DNA from: Candidatus Subteraquimicrobium carltonvillense
GTDB taxonomy: Bacteria; Actinomycetota; Aquicultoria; Subteraquimicrobiales; Subteraquimicrobiaceae
DNA length: 5,739 nt
Assembly (NCBI GenBank): GCA_002339355.1
Contig: DDKQ01000048.1
Coordinates: forward strand, 1-5,739
Direction: 5' to 3'
The position numbers and the translations under genes were made by a program. A model generated the notes under the pieces. The model did no database searches. It had not been told where the DNA came from and worked only from the letters and a program-made list of their open reading frames with translations. Positions within the stretch are counted from its first letter, which is position 1, and every line of letters starts with the position of its first letter. Of this stretch, positions 1 through 5,739 are shown piece after piece.

Positions 1-174
1 GGTGAAGAGGTTACGATAACCTACCGCGGCAAACGGGTTGCAGTAATTAAACCTCTTTTAGGGAAGAGGAAAACCTTTAATCCAGTTGGCTTTGGTCTTT
101 GGTCAGGACGGGAAGATTTAAAAGACGTCGAGAGATGGATTCGAGAAAAGAGAGCAGCTCGATACGGAAAGTAA
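1..174 (+). CDS. Phd/YefM-family antitoxin, 3' part (partial at window start)
   Basis: Frame 1 is open from the first base to TAA at 172-174, giving 57 residues of a protein whose N-terminus lies outside the window. It begins GEEVTITYRGKRVAVIKP, which matches the end of the DNA-binding fold of Phd/YefM antitoxins (typically G-e-x-V-x-I-t-x-x-G-k-x-V-A-x-l-x-P). It ends with GLWSGREDLKDVERWIREKR, close to the C-terminal toxin-binding tail common in antitoxins paired with PIN toxins (G-x-W-x-x-R-x-D-x-k-D-x-x-x-W-v-r-x-x-R). In this family the antitoxin binds and neutralises the toxin and, with it, represses its own operon. The following PIN-domain gene starts inside this frame, which supports the pairing. 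The promoter and operator are outside the window. The family call is from motif recognition only; a VapB of another fold is less likely. Confidence 0.8.
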   Translation, partial: GEEVTITYRGKRVAVIKPLLGKRKTFNPVGFGLWSGREDLKDVERWIREKRAARYGK

Positions 175-566
175 TATTCGATACGGACATTCTCATTTGG
201 TATTTTCGGGGGGACGAGAGCGCCAAAGCTTTTTTGGCTAATTTTCCCTTTCAGTCAAGGACGATTTCTTCTCTAACTCTGATGGAATTAATTCAAGGTG
301 CACTTAGCAAGGCTGAGCTGAGAACGATCAAAAAATTCATTGAAGAAAATTTTAGCGAGGTTTTTCACCCAAATGAGGCAGTTTCAAGACGGGCAATTAT
401 TTTGCTGGAGAGATATGCTTTATCCCATTGTTTAACCACAGTGGATGCTCTTCTTGCGGCAACTGTCCTTGTTTTCAAAAACAAGCTTGCCACAGCTAAC
501 GCAAAGCACTTTCGTTTCATAAAGGGGTTAGAGGTTATTTCTTTCGTGCCAGCTTCTCTTGGCTAA
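135..566 (+). CDS. vapC: PIN-domain ribonuclease toxin, VapC-like
   Basis: Predicted 143-residue Mg2+-dependent endoribonuclease toxin; VapC proteins cut tRNA or rRNA and stop translation when the antitoxin is lost. The PIN core is visible: the first strand VIFDTDILIWYF with D16 (D18 beside it), E51 in LTLMELIQG, D104 in TTVDALLAAT, and N122 in the closing TANAKHF motif (usual family form T-x-N-x-x-H-F). These are the expected acidic or polar metal-site positions, so the enzyme looks intact. I chose ATG at 135, which overlaps the antitoxin by 40 bases and suggests translational coupling. A TTG at 99 would add a basic stretch (RFKRRRE) that looks like antitoxin frame read out of phase. Between 135 and the first strand there is no ATG, GTG or TTG, so the toxin has about 12 extra residues (MDSRKESSSIRK) before the domain. 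The ribosome binding site is weak and close (GAG just upstream). The substrate cannot be predicted. Confidence 0.85.
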   Translation: MDSRKESSSIRKVIFDTDILIWYFRGDESAKAFLANFPFQSRTISSLTLMELIQGALSKAELRTIKKFIEENFSEVFHPNEAVSRRAIILLERYALSHCLTTVDALLAATVLVFKNKLATANAKHFRFIKGLEVISFVPASLG

Positions 567-575
567 CTTCCTCTC

Positions 576-630
576 TAGCACTTAACACGCTTAAGTAGCT
601 AATAGCGCTCCTCTGGGGGATTAGCATTTT
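576..630 (+). terminator. Two overlapping hairpins after vapC; the second a candidate Rho-independent terminator
   Basis: Hairpin 1: TAGC-ACTTAA (576-585) pairs with TTAAGT (591-596) and, after a one-base bulge, GCTA (598-601). Hairpin 2: GCTAAT (598-603) pairs with ATTAGC (620-625), with inner pairing CTCC (608-611) to GGGG (616-619), followed by ATTTTGTG. The two stems share 598-601, so both cannot form fully. The position 10-60 bases after the vapC stop and the T run suit a terminator for the toxin-antitoxin operon, but the run has only four Ts and hairpin 2 contains a bulge. Moderate confidence in the structure, lower in termination. Confidence 0.45.
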
Positions 631-665
631 GTGTCCAATAATTCTCATTTTCTCCCTCAAAATTC

Positions 666-694
666 TTGTTAGCGAACAAGTGTTCTGATATATT
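666..694 (+). promoter_or_regulatory. Predicted sigma-A-type promoter of dnaE
   Basis: TTGTTA (666-671) is a four-of-six match to the -35 consensus. Exactly 17 bases later comes TATATT (689-694), a five-of-six match to the -10 consensus, preceded by TGA (686-688), an extended -10 element that often compensates for a weak -35. Initiation would fall around 700-702, giving an untranslated leader of about 70 bases before dnaE. An 8-base tandem duplication (ATTAAAAG at 692-699 and 700-707) starts inside the -10 and spans the predicted start. The nearest upstream gene ends at 566 and a candidate terminator lies between, so dnaE very likely needs its own promoter here. Confidence 0.65.
673..686 (+). 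promoter_or_regulatory. Predicted LexA (SOS) operator inside the dnaE promoter spacer
   Basis: CGAACAAGTGTTCT matches the Gram-positive LexA/DinR box as I know it (CGAAC-RNRY-GTTYC in Bacillus; a similar TCGAAC-N4-GTTCGA in actinobacteria) at 13 of 14 positions; only the last base differs. Its core is a perfect inverted repeat, GAACA-AG-TGTTC. It lies entirely between the -35 and -10, where bound repressor would block RNA polymerase. This predicts that dnaE transcription rises when LexA is cleaved after DNA damage. A second perfect palindrome, CTTGTT (665-670) with AACAAG (675-680), overlaps it and the -35, so another repressor could use that instead. Confidence 0.65.
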
Positions 695-760
695 AAAAGA
701 TTAAAAGATGTATGATTGCAAGGTTTGAAATTTAACTAACTGTAAAAACTAATGAGGTCT

Positions 761-766
761 GGAGAG
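761..766 (+). promoter_or_regulatory. Ribosome binding site of dnaE
   Basis: GGAGAG lies with its GGAG core ending six bases before ATG at 771, a good Shine-Dalgarno spacing. A second, more distant GAGGT is at 754-758. This fixes the dnaE start at 771; no other in-frame ATG lies just upstream. Confidence 0.75.
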
Positions 767-770
767 TGAT

Positions 771-3700
771 ATGTCCGCTAATTTTGTTCATCTTCACACC
801 CATTCTGAATTTTCCCTCTTGGACGGGGCTGCTCGGATAGAGGACTTAGTTCTCAGGGCTAAAGAATTGGGAATGCCCGCGCTTGCCCTTACCGATCATG
901 GAGTCATGTATGGGATCATCGATTTCTATGAGACCGCTCATAAGCATGGTATAAAGCCCATTATGGGCTGCGAGGTTTACGTCGCCCCCCGAACCAGGTT
1001 TGAGAAATCTCCAAAGAAGGCAGATTCCCCATTTCATTTGGTGTTATTGGCCGAGAATAATGAGGGTTATCGGAACCTTATGAATTTGGTAACTCATGGA
1101 TTTTTTGATGGTTTCTACTACAAACCTCGTGTGGACAAGGAGTTATTGGAAAAGTATCACCATGGTCTCATAGCCTTGAGTGGTTGTCTAACCGGTGAGG
1201 TAGTAAAACTAATTGAAGCCAGAAAGATTGAGCACGCCAAGCAAGCGGCTTCGAACTTGAAGGATATATTCGGCGATGGAAACTTCTTCTTGGAAATTCA
1301 AGACCAGGGACTTGAGGAACAGAGTTCCATAAATGAACATCTCATTCGAATATCCTCCGAAACGGGAATCCCCCTGGTTGCCACTAATGATGTTCACTAT
1401 ACCAATCAATTGGATAGCACGGCTCACGATGTACTACTCTGCATCCAGACGGGTTCAACCCTTGAGGAAAAAGATAGATTGAGATTCAGGTCGAATCAAT
1501 TCTATCTGAAGTCCTCTCAGGAGATGGAGCAGGTATTTCTGGACATTCCTCAAGTCCTCAAAAATTCCTTAGAAATCGCCGAGCGGTGTGATGTAACCTT
1601 GGAACTCGGCAAGATTTACCTGCCCCATTATGAAATCCCACCAGGTTATGATCTCAATTCCTATCTCGAGAGGCTTTGCTTGGAGGGTGTCCAGAAAAGA
1701 TATTCAGAGGTAACTCCATCGATAATGGAACAGTTAAAGCACGAATTAGAGGTAATAAAGAGGACCGGTTTTTCCGGCTATTTCCTAGTGGTCTGGGATT
1801 TTGTCAAGTTTGCTAAAGAACACGGGATCAAGGTGGGTCCAGGCCGCGGGAGCGCGGCGGGGAGCATTGTCGCTTACGTCTTAGGAATAACAAATGTCGA
1901 TCCCTTGAGGTATGGTTTGCTCTTTGAAAGATTTTTGAACCCCGAGAGGGTGAGCATGCCCGATATAGATATAGACTTCTGCTATGAGCGTCGAGACGAG
2001 GTCATCGAATACGTAGCCCAGAAATATGGTCAAGATAAGGTGGCTCAAATCATTACCTTTGGAACGATGGCTGCGAGAGCAGCGACGAGAGATGCAGGGA
2101 GAGTATTTGGCACTCCCTATGGTAAAGTAGATAAAATTGCCAAACTCATCCCGGAAAGTCCCGGTACCACCATCGAGGAGGCTTTACGAAATGTCCCTGA
2201 ATTGCGCCAAGAATACGAAAGCGATGAAACCACCAGGCGCATCATAGACACCGCTAGGACACTGGAAGGATTGGCCAGGCAGGATTCCATCCATGCGGCT
2301 GGAGTTGTTATTTCTCGAGATGAGCTCACTAACTACACTCCTTTGCAAAGAAAGGGTACCCCTGAAACCATTACCCAATATCATATGGATGCCATCAAGA
2401 GGATCGGTCTTTTGAAGATTGATTTTCTGGGGCTTCGCACCCTTTCGGTCATCGATAATGCGGTAAGGATAATCAAGAGAACTAAAGGCGAGGATTTGGA
2501 CATAGATGATGTCTCCCTTAAGGATTCAAAAACCCTGGAGATGCTTCAAAGAGGCGAAAGTATAGGGGTATTCCAGCTTGAAAGCACTGGAATGCGCTCA
2601 CTCCTAAAGGATTTACAACCCACGACCTTTGAAGATATTATAAATATTTTAGCCCTTTATCGCCCTGGTCCCTTGGGCAGCAATATGGTTCAGGATTTCG
2701 TCGACCGAAAACATGGTCGCAAGCCCATTTCTTACATCCATCCCTCCCTTGAGCCCATATTGAAAGATACTTATGGAATTATTGTCTATCAGGAGCAGGT
2801 TATGAAGATAGCCTCCGAGTTGGCCGGATTCAGCTTGGCCGAAGCCGATATTTTGCGGGCGGCAATGAGTAAGAAGAAGCCCCATGTTCTGGCGGAACAA
2901 AGAGAAAAATTTGTTAAAGGAGCGAAGTATAGAGGAATAGATGCCGAAACGGCACAGAAAGTCTTCGATCTGATGGCCTATTTCGCTGGTTATGGCTTCA
3001 ATCGTGCACATTCAGCCGCTTATGCAGTTATTTCTTATCAAACTGCTTATCTTAAAGCGAACTATCCCGTGGAATATATGGCTGCTCTTCTCACATCCGT
3101 GATGGGGAATAAGGATAAGGTAGCCCAATACGTAAATGAATGTCGACGTCTGGGGATAAAGGTCTTACCTCCGGATGTGAATGAGAGTTTCAAGAGCTTT
3201 ACGGTGGTTGGGGAAGCCATTAGATTTGGACTTTCGGCGGTTCGCAATGTGGGCAGTAGCGCCATCGATTCAATTATCCAGTCCAGGGAGAAGGGAGGCT
3301 CCTTCAAATCCATTTACGATTTCTGTGAAAGAATCAATTTGACTGTGATCAATAAAAGAGCTTTGGAGAGTTTAATCAAGAGTGGAGCCTTCGATTCCTG
3401 TGGAGATACTCGAAAACATCTTTTAAGCATTTACGAACGGGCTATGGAGACAGGATTGCGCAAGCGAAGGGATAAGGAAGCAGGACAATTCACTTTTTTC
3501 GATCTTCATCAAGATGAGTTCTGCGAGACCTCCGAACAACGGGCTAAAGATGAATTTTCCAAGGAAGAATTACTCGCCCACGAAAAGGAGATGCTCGGTC
3601 TGTACGTGAGCGATCACCCCTTGTTGGGGGTAGAAAAATTACTTCGGAATCGCACTACAACCTCCATTGGTGAACTGCGGGAGCAGGGTGAAGGGGGTTC

Positions 3701-4220
3701 CGTTCGCATTGGCGGTATTATCACTCGCATAAGCCGCATTACCACTAGGAGAGGTGAAATAATGGCCTTTTTGACCTTAGAGGACCTGGAGGGTTCCGTT
3801 GAGGTTGTTCTTTTCCCCACGGTTTATCAAAAGCAAAGAGAATTGCTGAAGGAGGATAGGATAGTCGAGGTCAAAGGGCGAGTCGATGTCAAAGAGGAAG
3901 ATATCAAAGTCATAGGTCAAGAGGTTGAGATGTTGAATGACAACAGCAACCGCAGCAGCAAGAGCCCCTTTCCTTTATGTATCAAGTTGCCTCTGAAAAG
4001 CTTCAATAGGAAGCTCATTGACCAAATCAAAGAGATTTTAGAGACCCACCCCGGTTCCTCCCCAGTATACCTCCAACTTACCGAAGAAAATAAGATGATC
4101 ACATTTCGATTGGGCGCCAGATATCGAGTGAAAACTCAAAGCAGCTTATTTGCTGAACTAAAGGAGCTTCTCGGGGAGGACAGTGTTTTTATTGACAATG
4201 GTCGCAACCAGCACATATAA
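771..4220 (+). CDS. dnaE: DNA polymerase III alpha subunit (replicative, DnaE1 type)
   Basis: Complete 1149-residue catalytic subunit of the replicative polymerase, near the 1160 residues of E. coli DnaE. The PHP domain (about 1-280) has all nine metal ligands found in proofreading alpha subunits: H9, H11, D18, H43, E68, H89, C139, D207 and H209. By analogy with mycobacterial DnaE1 it probably provides its own 3'-5' proofreading. The polymerase core has GPGRGSAAGS (356-365), PDIDIDF with D398 and D400, and D551 in KIDFLGLRTL, matching E. coli D401, D403 and D555. The fingers include LALYRPGPLGSNM (627-639) and GYGFNRAHSAAYA (740-752). QFTFF (906-910) resembles the internal sliding-clamp motif QxxLF. 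An OB fold (about 977-1055) and a C-terminal domain (1056-1149) follow. Full metal ligands plus the clamp motif favour the main replicase over the error-prone DnaE2/ImuC, which typically lacks a clamp motif. Strong start site at 771; transcription probably starts near 701 under a LexA-type box. No frameshift or missing key residue. Confidence 0.97.
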   Translation: MSANFVHLHTHSEFSLLDGAARIEDLVLRAKELGMPALALTDHGVMYGIIDFYETAHKHGIKPIMGCEVYVAPRTRFEKSPKKADSPFHLVLLAENNEGYRNLMNLVTHGFFDGFYYKPRVDKELLEKYHHGLIALSGCLTGEVVKLIEARKIEHAKQAASNLKDIFGDGNFFLEIQDQGLEEQSSINEHLIRISSETGIPLVATNDVHYTNQLDSTAHDVLLCIQTGSTLEEKDRLRFRSNQFYLKSSQEMEQVFLDIPQVLKNSLEIAERCDVTLELGKIYLPHYEIPPGYDLNSYLERLCLEGVQKRYSEVTPSIMEQLKHELEVIKRTGFSGYFLVVWDFVKFAKEHGIKVGPGRGSAAGSIVAYVLGITNVDPLRYGLLFERFLNPERVSMPDIDIDFCYERRDEVIEYVAQKYGQDKVAQIITFGTMAARAATRDAGRVFGTPYGKVDKIAKLIPESPGTTIEEALRNVPELRQEYESDETTRRIIDTARTLEGLARQDSIHAAGVVISRDELTNYTPLQRKGTPETITQYHMDAIKRIGLLKIDFLGLRTLSVIDNAVRIIKRTKGEDLDIDDVSLKDSKTLEMLQRGESIGVFQLESTGMRSLLKDLQPTTFEDIINILALYRPGPLGSNMVQDFVDRKHGRKPISYIHPSLEPILKDTYGIIVYQEQVMKIASELAGFSLAEADILRAAMSKKKPHVLAEQREKFVKGAKYRGIDAETAQKVFDLMAYFAGYGFNRAHSAAYAVISYQTAYLKANYPVEYMAALLTSVMGNKDKVAQYVNECRRLGIKVLPPDVNESFKSFTVVGEAIRFGLSAVRNVGSSAIDSIIQSREKGGSFKSIYDFCERINLTVINKRALESLIKSGAFDSCGDTRKHLLSIYERAMETGLRKRRDKEAGQFTFFDLHQDEFCETSEQRAKDEFSKEELLAHEKEMLGLYVSDHPLLGVEKLLRNRTTTSIGELREQGEGGSVRIGGIITRISRITTRRGEIMAFLTLEDLEGSVEVVLFPTVYQKQRELLKEDRIVEVKGRVDVKEEDIKVIGQEVEMLNDNSNRSSKSPFPLCIKLPLKSFNRKLIDQIKEILETHPGSSPVYLQLTEENKMITFRLGARYRVKTQSSLFAELKELLGEDSVFIDNGRNQHI

Positions 4221-4237
4221 TTAATCCAAGTTGGAAG

Positions 4238-4311
4238 TTGCGGGGGCTCTTTGGCAAGTTTAAAATCCCCGTAGCGCGGGGGCTTGTTTGCCCACATGGG
4301 TGCCCCCGCAA
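4238..4311 (+). terminator. GC-rich nested and competing hairpins after dnaE; candidate terminator or attenuator
   Basis: Seventeen bases after the dnaE stop, TTGCGGGGGC (4238-4247) is exactly complementary to GCCCCCGCAA (4302-4311). Inside, CCCCGT (4267-4272) pairs with GCGGGG (4276-4281), counting a terminal G-U, and CCCA (4291-4294) with TGGG (4297-4300). A second copy of GCGGGGGC (4276-4283) can also pair with 4302-4309, so a long closed structure and a shorter 8-base-pair hairpin exclude each other. The sequence after the last arm (ATACTTTGGTTATTT) is only weakly T-rich, so this is not a textbook intrinsic terminator. It might end dnaE transcription, protect its 3' end, or act as a switch before hisD. 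I saw no T-box sequence and no histidine-rich leader peptide. Confidence 0.45.
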
Positions 4312-4354
4312 TACTTTGGTTATTTAAACTCCTTAGTTTGGCAAATTTCAATTC

Positions 4355-4374
4355 CAGATAAGTGGTTTTATCTG
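4355..4374 (+). repeat. Small perfect inverted repeat in the dnaE-hisD spacer
   Basis: CAGATAA (4355-4361) and TTATCTG (4368-4374) are perfectly complementary around GTGGTT; a G-U pair would close it to a four-base loop. The following bases (CATAAATACTCTCTT) hold no continuous T run, so termination is doubtful. It could be an operator-like palindrome ahead of hisD. I could not define a convincing promoter next to it. Confidence 0.35.
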
Positions 4375-4396
4375 CATAAATACTCTCTTCCGTAGC

Positions 4397-4469
4397 AAAT
4401 GTAAAATGCAAAACTAAAAATGCAAAATGACAAAGAAAAATTTAAAATGACTGTGCAAACTTAAATTTT
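4397..4469 (+). repeat. A-rich tract of short direct repeats upstream of hisD
   Basis: AAAATGCAAAA occurs exactly at 4403-4413 and 4417-4427 (period 14), and AAAATGAC at 4424-4431 and 4444-4451. AAAATTTAA (4437-4445) and TTAAATTTT (4461-4469) form a 9-base inverted repeat of A-T pairs. The tract has no open frame and ends about 28 bases before the hisD ribosome binding site. It is low-complexity spacer of a kind seen between genes in several bacterial lineages. Confidence 0.5.
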
Positions 4470-4496
4470 GCCAAGGTACAGGAAGATATTCCAATT

Positions 4497-4502
4497 GAGG
4501 GG
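4497..4502 (+). promoter_or_regulatory. Ribosome binding site that sets the hisD start
   Basis: GAGGGG lies ahead of four consecutive in-frame candidate starts: GTG 4507, ATG 4510, ATG 4513 and ATG 4516. From the last G, ATG 4510 is seven bases away, the best spacing, so it is preferred. GTG 4507 and ATG 4513 remain possible and would change the protein by only one residue each. Confidence 0.6.
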
Positions 4503-4509
4503 TTCAGTG

Positions 4510-5739
4510 ATGATGATGCCAATCATTAAAATCGAAAAATTTGATGAGACCAAGGTCGAGGAGCTTCTGGCACGCCCTGTATTGGAAGACGAGGCTGCTC
4601 TAAAGGCGGTGCGGCAAATACTTGAGGATGTGCAAGAGGGTGGAGATCGAGCTCTACTCAAATATACGAAGGAGTTTGATGGAGCCGATTTGACAGAAAT
4701 GGGATTGGCGGTAAGAAAAGAAGAGATTCATGAGGCTTACTCGAGCGTGGGTGAGGAGTTTGTCGCTGCGATTAGGTTTGCCAAAGAGCGCATTCTCGAT
4801 TTCCATGAGAAACAGAAGACGAGTTCGTGGTTTGCAACTGAGAAAGAGGGCATCTGGCTTGGGCAGTTGGTTCGCCCAGTTACCAGGGTTGGAATTTACA
4901 TACCCGGTGGTTTAGCCTCGTATCCCTCCACGGTACTCATGAATGCCATTCCCGCCAGCGTGGCTGGGGTGAAAGAAATTGCCATGTGTGTTCCACCAAA
5001 ATCCGATGGCAAGATAAACCCCTTCACCCTGGTGGCAGCGGAGGAAACGGGCGTAGATGAAATTTACAAACTGGGAGGAGCTCAAGCCATAGCAGCCTTA
5101 GCTTATGGAACGGAAACTGTAAAGAAGGTGGATAAGATCACAGGTCCGGGAAACATCTATGTGAACCTGGCTAAAAAACTAGTTGTAGGTCATGTTGGCA
5201 TCGATATGTTGTCGGGTCCAAGCGAGGTGTTAATTCTCGCCGATGAAAAAGCTGATCCGAGGTTTATAGCCGCTGATATGCTTGGTCAAGCAGAGCACGC
5301 ACCGGATGCCACCGCTTTACTCATCACCACATCCCTTAAGCTTGCTGAGAGGGTTAATTCGGCTCTTCTTCAACAACTTTCTGGCTTAAAGCGGCGGGAG
5401 GTTGCCGAGGAATCCATAAAAAGTCGAGGGAGAATGTTTGTCGTCTCGGATATAGAGATGGGAATAAAATTGGCCAACGCCATTGCCCCCGAACACCTGG
5501 AATTAATGGTTGAAGAGCCCTTAAAATTTTTAAACGAGATCGAGAATGCCGGAGCCATTTTTCTCGGTCCCTACTCCACCGAGGCGCTGGGTGATTATAT
5601 GGCTGGACCGAATCATGTCCTTCCCACCGGAGGAAGTGCCCGGTTTTCCTCGCCCTTGGGCGTGGATGACTTCGCCAAGAAATCGAGCGTGCTCATCTTC
5701 ACAAAGAGTGGGTTGGAAAAGCTCGCGAAAGCCGTCACC
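4510..5739 (+). CDS. hisD: Histidinol dehydrogenase (partial, 3' end beyond window)
   Basis: Catalyses the last two steps of histidine synthesis: the four-electron, NAD+-dependent oxidation of L-histidinol through histidinal to L-histidine, in the cytoplasm, with a bound zinc. The 410 residues in the window are in one uninterrupted frame. Family landmarks are clear: RPVTRVGIYIPGG (122-134), KLGGAQAIAALAYGT (187-201), KITGPGNIYV (209-218), the signature IDMLSGPSEV (231-240), Q260 and H263 in GQAEHAPDA (zinc ligands, E. coli Q259 and H262), the catalytic E328-H329 in APEHLEL (E. coli E326 and H327), and D362 in GDYMAGPNHVLPTGG (zinc ligand, E. coli D360). The last zinc ligand, a histidine near the C-terminus, is not reached. 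Relatives are about 425-435 residues, so roughly 20 are missing only because the window ends. hisD often opens a his operon, so further his genes probably follow. No convincing promoter was found in the preceding 289 bases. Confidence 0.97.
   Translation, partial: MMMPIIKIEKFDETKVEELLARPVLEDEAALKAVRQILEDVQEGGDRALLKYTKEFDGADLTEMGLAVRKEEIHEAYSSVGEEFVAAIRFAKERILDFHEKQKTSSWFATEKEGIWLGQLVRPVTRVGIYIPGGLASYPSTVLMNAIPASVAGVKEIAMCVPPKSDGKINPFTLVAAEETGVDEIYKLGGAQAIAALAYGTETVKKVDKITGPGNIYVNLAKKLVVGHVGIDMLSGPSEVLILADEKADPRFIAADMLGQAEHAPDATALLITTSLKLAERVNSALLQQLSGLKRREVAEESIKSRGRMFVVSDIEMGIKLANAIAPEHLELMVEEPLKFLNEIENAGAIFLGPYSTEALGDYMAGPNHVLPTGGSARFSSPLGVDDFAKKSSVLIFTKSGLEKLAKAVT

Larger units (their letters stand above)
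4250..4474. repeat. Three copies of a TTTGGCAA-type motif, two direct and one inverted
   Basis: TTTGGCAAGTTTAAAAT (4250-4266) and TTTGGCAAATTTCAATT (4337-4353) are similar direct copies. AATTTTGCCAA (4464-4474) is an inverted copy that pairs with either, leaving one bulged base. The spacing is irregular and there is no open frame between the copies. They could be remnants of a small non-coding element or chance similarity in AT-rich spacer. Function unknown. Confidence 0.35.

Noticed and set aside
99..134. TTG at 99 as the vapC start
   Set aside because: It adds a basic segment absent from PIN domains, lies deeper in the antitoxin frame, and uses a rarer start codon than the ATG at 135.
2649..3011. 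120-codon minus-strand open frame
   Set aside because: It lies wholly inside the conserved fingers region of dnaE on the opposite strand; its openness is explained by the codon pattern of the real gene.
4338..4380. Promoter for hisD (TTGGCA at 4338 as a -35; ATAAAT near 4376 as a -10)
   Set aside because: At 17-18 bases from TTGGCA there is no -10-like sequence (AGTGGT), and ATAAAT is too far away, so the pair does not form a credible promoter.
4136..4411. 91-codon minus-strand frame covering the end of dnaE and the spacer
   Set aside because: It runs antisense through the conserved DnaE C-terminus and the GC-rich hairpins, its product resembles no family I know, and no good ribosome binding site is visible.
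4397..4463. CRISPR-like array from the repeated AAAATGCAAAA units
   Set aside because: Units are only 8-11 bases with 3-13 bases between them; CRISPR repeats and spacers are much longer and regular.
4221..4509. His leader peptide or T-box attenuator ahead of hisD
   Set aside because: No short frame with a run of histidine codons and no T-box-like conserved sequence was found.
4730..4915. 61-codon plus-strand frame inside hisD
   Set aside because: Out-of-phase reading of hisD, which is conserved through this stretch.

Overview
The window carries three plus-strand transcription units typical of a bacterial chromosome: the end of a type II toxin-antitoxin pair (1-566), a complete gene for the replicative DNA polymerase III alpha subunit, dnaE (771-4220), and the beginning of hisD, histidinol dehydrogenase (4510 to the window edge). 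I see no tRNA, rRNA, CRISPR array or insertion sequence. By eye the base composition is moderate (mid-40s % GC, not computed).

The organism looks like a member of the Gram-positive lineages, most likely a low-to-moderate-GC, deep-branching actinobacterium. This inference rests on three things: dnaE and hisD are close neighbours in actinobacterial genomes I know of; the alpha subunit keeps a full PHP metal site and has an actinobacterial/Firmicute-like C-terminus; and the dnaE promoter holds a LexA box of the Gram-positive type (CGAAC-N4-GTTC). The species cannot be named from this sequence.

Region 1 (1-630): a Phd/YefM-like antitoxin lacking its N-terminus overlaps a PIN-domain (VapC-like) toxin by 40 bases. 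Two inverted repeats that share bases follow the toxin; the second ends in a short T run and may be the operon terminator.

Region 2 (666-4220): a sigma-A-type promoter (TTGTTA, 17 bases, TGA-TATATT) whose spacer contains a near-consensus SOS box, then a leader of about 70 bases, a good ribosome binding site, and a 1149-residue DnaE. The protein has all nine PHP metal ligands, the three catalytic aspartates, an internal clamp-binding motif and an OB fold. The main replicase therefore appears to be under DNA-damage control, the most interesting observation here.

Region 3 (4221-4509): a 289-base gap with a GC-rich set of mutually exclusive hairpins right after dnaE, a second small hairpin, three copies of a TTTGGCAA-type repeat, and an A-rich tract of short direct repeats. 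Region 4: hisD, probably the first gene of a his operon continuing past the edge. No wholly new system is evident; the unusual content is regulatory.
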